From Choristoneura fumiferana (lineage: Eukaryota; Arthropoda; Insecta; Lepidoptera; Tortricidae), in the NCBI RefSeq assembly GCF_025370935.1, contig NC_133490.1, positions 2,988,240-3,052,239 on the forward strand: DNA of 64,000 nucleotides, read 5' to 3'. The notes below the pieces were generated by a model, which saw nothing but the letters and a program-made list of their open reading frames with translations, was not told where the DNA came from and did no database searches. Position numbers and translations under genes: made by a program. Position 1 is the stretch's first letter. Every line of letters starts with the position of its first letter. Of this stretch, positions 60,300-64,000 are shown in pieces.

Positions 60300-60475
60300 C
60301 AATACAATACAATGACCCTTTATTGTACACCACAATACAGACACACACAATAAGGACATTAAACTATACAGAAAACAGGTACACAGAGAAAATACTTAAC
60401 AAGTTAAGCAATAGGCAGCCTTAACGCTTCAGACCGATCTCTTCCAGGCTACCTTTTTTAACAGAAAGAAGAAAG
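60300..60475 (-). mobile_element. LINE 3' end with TTGTA tail, minus strand
   Basis: AATACAATACAATGACCC, TTTATTGTACACC and AGCAATAGGCAGCCTTAACG mirror the copy at 56020-56165. Confidence 0.65.
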
Positions 60476-60899
60476 GACTAGATTACAGCAGGTGGTGCAA
60501 GTGCAATTTAAATCAGCAGATTTTTATATCATGATATAAAAGTCTGAGATCATTTCCATATTGCACTAAAACGAATACAAAAAGTTTTATTTTACTTACG
60601 AGTTTTTTTGCTAATAAAAATAGAGCTCTATTAAATATACTTCATAACCTTCCGCTTTTCGCAAAAAATAAACAAAAAGTGTCAAGTGAATCAATAAAAT
60701 CTTTAAGATCTGTGTGGCGCCAAAAGATTTTAGTAAGATCATCGTCGTTTGCCATTTAAAAAACTAAACCCAAACCAAATTTATCCTTATTTATAAGAAC
60801 AAGAAGACTTGGTTAAAAAAACTCGTGCAAGAGTTAAAATTGTCACGCGGTTTACACATGTGATGTTTCAGTTATCCCTAATGTTCCTGTGTTATTCCT

Positions 60900-61037
60900 G
60901 AAAAGGACCCGGGAGAGTGTGGACGCGTCATTTCTATCGGTTTTGGCGGCAAACCGAAAGTTAGGTTAAGTGTCAAGTTGACAGCTCGCGCCATTTTGGA
61001 ACGTGCGCCGGTAGCTGATTAGCGATTGGTGATTTAA
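60900..61037 (+). promoter_or_regulatory. Candidate promoter / 5' untranslated exon
   Basis: A GC-richer patch contains TTGGCGGCAAACC, the palindrome TGTCAAGTTGACA (60971-60983) and GCGCCATTTTG (60988-60998), ending in a strong donor GTGAGT at 61038. It lies 2.1 kb upstream of the open frame at 63152. It could be the first non-coding exon of that gene, perhaps joining an acceptor such as TTATAATTCGCAG (ending 63023). Inference only. Confidence 0.3.
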
Positions 61038-61207
61038 GTGAGTACTTTTTTAAATATGGGAAACTTTTTTTGACTAAAAGAAACTGTAAGAATGATAGAT
61101 TGTGTTTGTATGAATATCAGTGTGCTCGAATCTACTGCTAAATTGAGAATAGATTTGGCAAATCTTGCTTCATTTTAATTATTAACATCTGTGTTTTTAT
61201 AAAACAG

Positions 61208-61458
61208 TAGCTTTTGCCCGCGGCTTCGCCCGCGTAGAATTTGGTTATCGCGCGCTGTTCCCTCGGGAAATGTGCATTTTTCCGGGATAAAAAGTAGCTT
61301 ATATAGTGACATAGGCTACTTTTTACCAGAGAGTGCTCTGGCTAATAAACTTTCTCTATGCCAAAAATCACGTCGATCCGTCGCTCCGTCTCGAAGTGAA
61401 AGACGGACAAACATACAAACAACACACACTTTCGCATTTATAATATTATAGTATAGAT
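61208..61458 (-). mobile_element. Helitron, minus strand, nearly full length
   Basis: GTAGCTTTTGCCCGCGGC (3' end reversed), GGTTATCGCGCGCTGTTCC, TTTTTCCGGGATAAAAAGT and the reversed 5' end TTTCGCATTTATAATATTAT. Its terminal CTAG has mutated to CTAC. Confidence 0.65.
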
Positions 61459-61459
61459 T

Positions 61460-63023
61460 AACTACATAACTAAAATCTAAGTTTAAAAATCTAAAAGAAT
61501 TGTCTTAAAGTAGAAAAAGTTTTTTAAGTAAATTAAAGTTCATAAATAATCATTTCTGTCATAATAATCTGAATGAACTGTAGGAATTATACGGTGTATT
61601 ATTTTTAATTTGCCTTAATTTTAAGGGACTATTCTACAGACGAAATGAAGTTAATTTTTTAAGGACACTAATAGCCTTAAAAATAATCAAGGATTAGAAT
61701 AGGTACCTAATTAATTATTCGCAAGTAAACAATGTTAGGTTCCTTATAAGGTTTTAAGGTTTTTCTTTAATTCAAAGATTGCTAAATAGCAACAGATTAA
61801 CATTCTGAGTTGAGTATGAGTAGGTATTGGTTAATTTGATGTCTCTCTTACGTGTCATGTCAATGCAACTCGTCAAGTTTGTTATTCTTATGATTTATGA
61901 CTTTTAACAATGACAGTATTAGTTATAAATATGTGCAAATTAAATTTTTCCTGTAGCCATATCTTTTCGATTTGACTAAAAGTTAATACCAGGTAGTTTC
62001 TGATACCTAATGAACTGAGCCGCCGGGCGAAGTTGTAAGAAATAAAAAAAAACGCAGTGACTGATACTTACAAGAAAACATGAAAAAAATATAATATATA
62101 CGTAACTGTATTGACAATTTGGATCAAAATGTACTTATTTGCGTTTGTGATGAGTTTTTAAGAATAGAATAGAATATAAATGTTTATACGCTTTTTCAAA
62201 ACAATACATTAGTAATAGGTACAATTTAAACAAAAAATAAAAATAAAAACAAGTTTTTGAGAAATCGCGAAGCGGTCCCAGCTCAACTAACTATTGGTAG
62301 TTAATTATTGTAGTTTATTGTTTAGTGTTAGTATTACCCAGTTTTTCTCTTTTTCAGTTTTAGTTTCTCTTTTTTAGTTTCTAAAGGCAATTTTTTTTTT
62401 GTAATTCTTAAAATAAAATTGTAATAGGTAATTGTAATGTACACTTTCCATATTACATGTATGCATACGAGTATGTCACTTTTCTAGTAGCATAAAAACT
62501 GATACACATTTAATTAATCCCAATCTGGCGAAATAAAAAAATACTCCAAAAATTTTTGAAATTTTTCAGTGAAATATTACTTATATTATTTTTTGCAAGT
62601 TTTTGATTTTTACTCGAGAAAAATGTTATTTTTTTTGAATTTGAACTCGAGGCTAAAAACGACTATTAACATTTTTATATGCACGAAAATATCTGTGCTT
62701 AGAAAAAAGGTGTAAATATTTTTATATTTAGTGTCTTGCTACCCTTGTTTTACTTAGTTCCGACATCATCATAAATAGAAAGAAGGAAAGAAAGAAAATA
62801 ATTTATTTATAACAGCAGTGACACATACACAGGTTAGAAAAAAATAGAGAATCGCATCAAAAATTACTTACATCAATTATCTAAAAATAATTAATTTACA
62901 TACTTAACTTTAGGTATCATTAACGGTAAACCAACTTCCTCTCAATGAAAATAGGTTGCAACACTTAACACGTGTTGCCAGTCTGTAATCGCAAAAAAAA
63001 ACGATTAAATTTATAATTCGCAG
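61460..63023. other. AT-rich upstream or intronic DNA with LINE tails
   Basis: No exon recognised. A reversed LINE 3' end (AATAGAATAGAATATAAATG, GCGAAGCGGTCCCAGCTC; about 62162-62290) and a short reversed tail (AAAGAAGGAAAGAAAGAAA; about 62782) are the only repeats I can name. Confidence 0.4.
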
Positions 63024-63151
63024 ATGGCCAGTACGAGCGGAGAAAGTTTATTTTTATAATAATAGCGAAGCCACATGCGCAGAAGCAGAAGCAAACACCA
63101 CATGTCAAATACCTAAAGATTACTGAACCTCAATAGGTAAATGAACCCAAT

Positions 63152-64000
63152 ATGGCTGAACTCATCACACCTTACGATGAAGGACTATTCAAAGAAACAG
63201 ATGGCGTCACAGACCTACATGCTTATTACATGTCGCAATTTAATTTAGAAATAGAAAACCACAAGAAAAAAAGCGATAATTTTAAATATGGAATCGAAGA
63301 AAGTTTTGATTTCGAAATATTAGATTGGAATGGAACAGCTAATACAGACTTTGAAATAATTGATGAAGTTATTGATAAGAACTTTAAAGAACCGAACATG
63401 AAGGATGTTCTTTTGGATCTCGACAGTATAGACTTTGATGATAGCTTTAAAAGTGAATCGTTAAAGGAAAAACAGATCGATAATAACTTATACGATACTA
63501 ACAATGATTATATAGATGACGAATCGTTGATCGATGAATTATGCAGAGAAGATGGAGAAAATTCGAATCCAGGTTTCAAAGAAGAATATTTACCTACTCC
63601 TACTGAAACAAATCTTTTACCTTCCATTGAAACTGCATTTTCTAAGCGATATTGCAATTATAATGTAGAAAATGCACCGCAACAGAATTATTACAACCAA
63701 ATAAATGAAACACAAGTACCAAATAGTAATACTAATGTGATTAATAGCTTGGAGCAATATAGTTATCCAAATAACATATTATATAATCTAGATAATGAAA
63801 AAAGCTATGTCCTACCCGACACGCCGACTAGTTGCAGCGAATTTAACTTTGATAGACCCCAACGAAAAATATCAGTATCAGAATCGATTGAAAGTGATGT
63901 ACAAAGTTCCACGTACTATGACGAAAACTCTGAATTATTAGATGAAGATGAATTATTTATTAATTTGGATGATTTTGGTTTAACATTAGAAAGAGAAAAT
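63152..64000 (+). CDS. Acidic Asp/Asn/Glu-rich protein, N-terminal part (runs off window)
   Basis: An unbroken frame of 283 codons from ATG 63152 continues past the window end. It starts MAELITPYDEGLFKETDGV and contains acidic clusters (LLDLDSIDFDDSF, YIDDESLIDELCREDGE, ELLDEDELFINLDDFG), Asn/Tyr/Gln-rich parts (APQQNYYNQINETQ) and a PDTPTSCSEF segment. I do not recognise the protein. Composition suggests a disordered, acidic region such as a transcription-factor activation domain, with the defining domain beyond 64000. The ATG is preceded by CCAAT; another upstream ATG (63141) is out of frame and short. Codon use is AT-rich, unlike FoxP. A long intron-free AT-rich frame without stops in this repeat-filled region supports a real gene. 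Confidence 0.65.
   Translation, partial: MAELITPYDEGLFKETDGVTDLHAYYMSQFNLEIENHKKKSDNFKYGIEESFDFEILDWNGTANTDFEIIDEVIDKNFKEPNMKDVLLDLDSIDFDDSFKSESLKEKQIDNNLYDTNNDYIDDESLIDELCREDGENSNPGFKEEYLPTPTETNLLPSIETAFSKRYCNYNVENAPQQNYYNQINETQVPNSNTNVINSLEQYSYPNNILYNLDNEKSYVLPDTPTSCSEFNFDRPQRKISVSESIESDVQSSTYYDENSELLDEDELFINLDDFGLTLEREN

Overview
This is a repeat-rich, AT-rich window of insect genomic DNA, almost certainly from a moth or butterfly (Lepidoptera). It carries short Helitrons with the TC...CTAG ends and the ATTATAAATGCG motif typical of lepidopteran copies, tRNA-headed SINEs, RTE-type LINE 3' ends and many small fold-back elements. There are no bacterial-style genes.

The main gene is the forkhead transcription factor FoxP on the + strand, read here as 17 coding exons (16 positions, one with two alternatives). 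Exon phases match at every junction. From 5' to 3' they encode a proline/arginine/serine-rich leader, a glutamine-rich region, the FoxP C2H2 zinc finger and leucine zipper, the forkhead domain, and an acidic serine-rich tail ending at TAG 41529-41531. The second half of the forkhead comes from one of two mutually exclusive exons: E12a (canonical, RHN recognition helix) or E12b (RTN helix plus an AT-hook-like RGRPRK tail). The frame stays open only if exactly one is used, giving at least 614 or 621 residues. The initiator exon is not in the window.

Exons E3 to E15 and their introns occur twice: copy A at 10.0-25.08 kb and copy B at 25.18-41.0 kb, separated by exactly 100 N. E1 and E2 lie only before copy A, and E16 with the 3' UTR only after copy B. 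Exons are almost identical, introns differ by small indels and polymorphic transposons, and joining A-E15 (phase 1) to B-E3 (phase 0) would break the frame. The simplest reading is two haplotypes of one locus placed in tandem by the assembler, so the real gene is E1-E2, one copy of E3-E15, then E16. The two copies act as a natural allele comparison. They show a clean Helitron insertion between A and T, a retroposon with an ATAAAGA target duplication, and a Pro/Gln difference in the zinc finger.

Region by region: 0-8.7 kb is upstream DNA or FoxP intron filled with SINE, LINE, hAT and fold-back pieces. 8.7-25.08 kb is FoxP 5' exons plus copy A. 25.18-43.3 kb is copy B, E16 and the 3' UTR. 43.3-60.8 kb is intergenic: mobile-element relics, including nested elements and two opposed copies of a TGGGCCAATCAACT-ended element. 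At 60.9-61.04 kb there is a promoter-like, GC-richer stretch. From 63152 an open + strand frame runs off the window end; it encodes the acidic, Asp/Asn/Glu-rich N-terminus of a protein I do not recognise.
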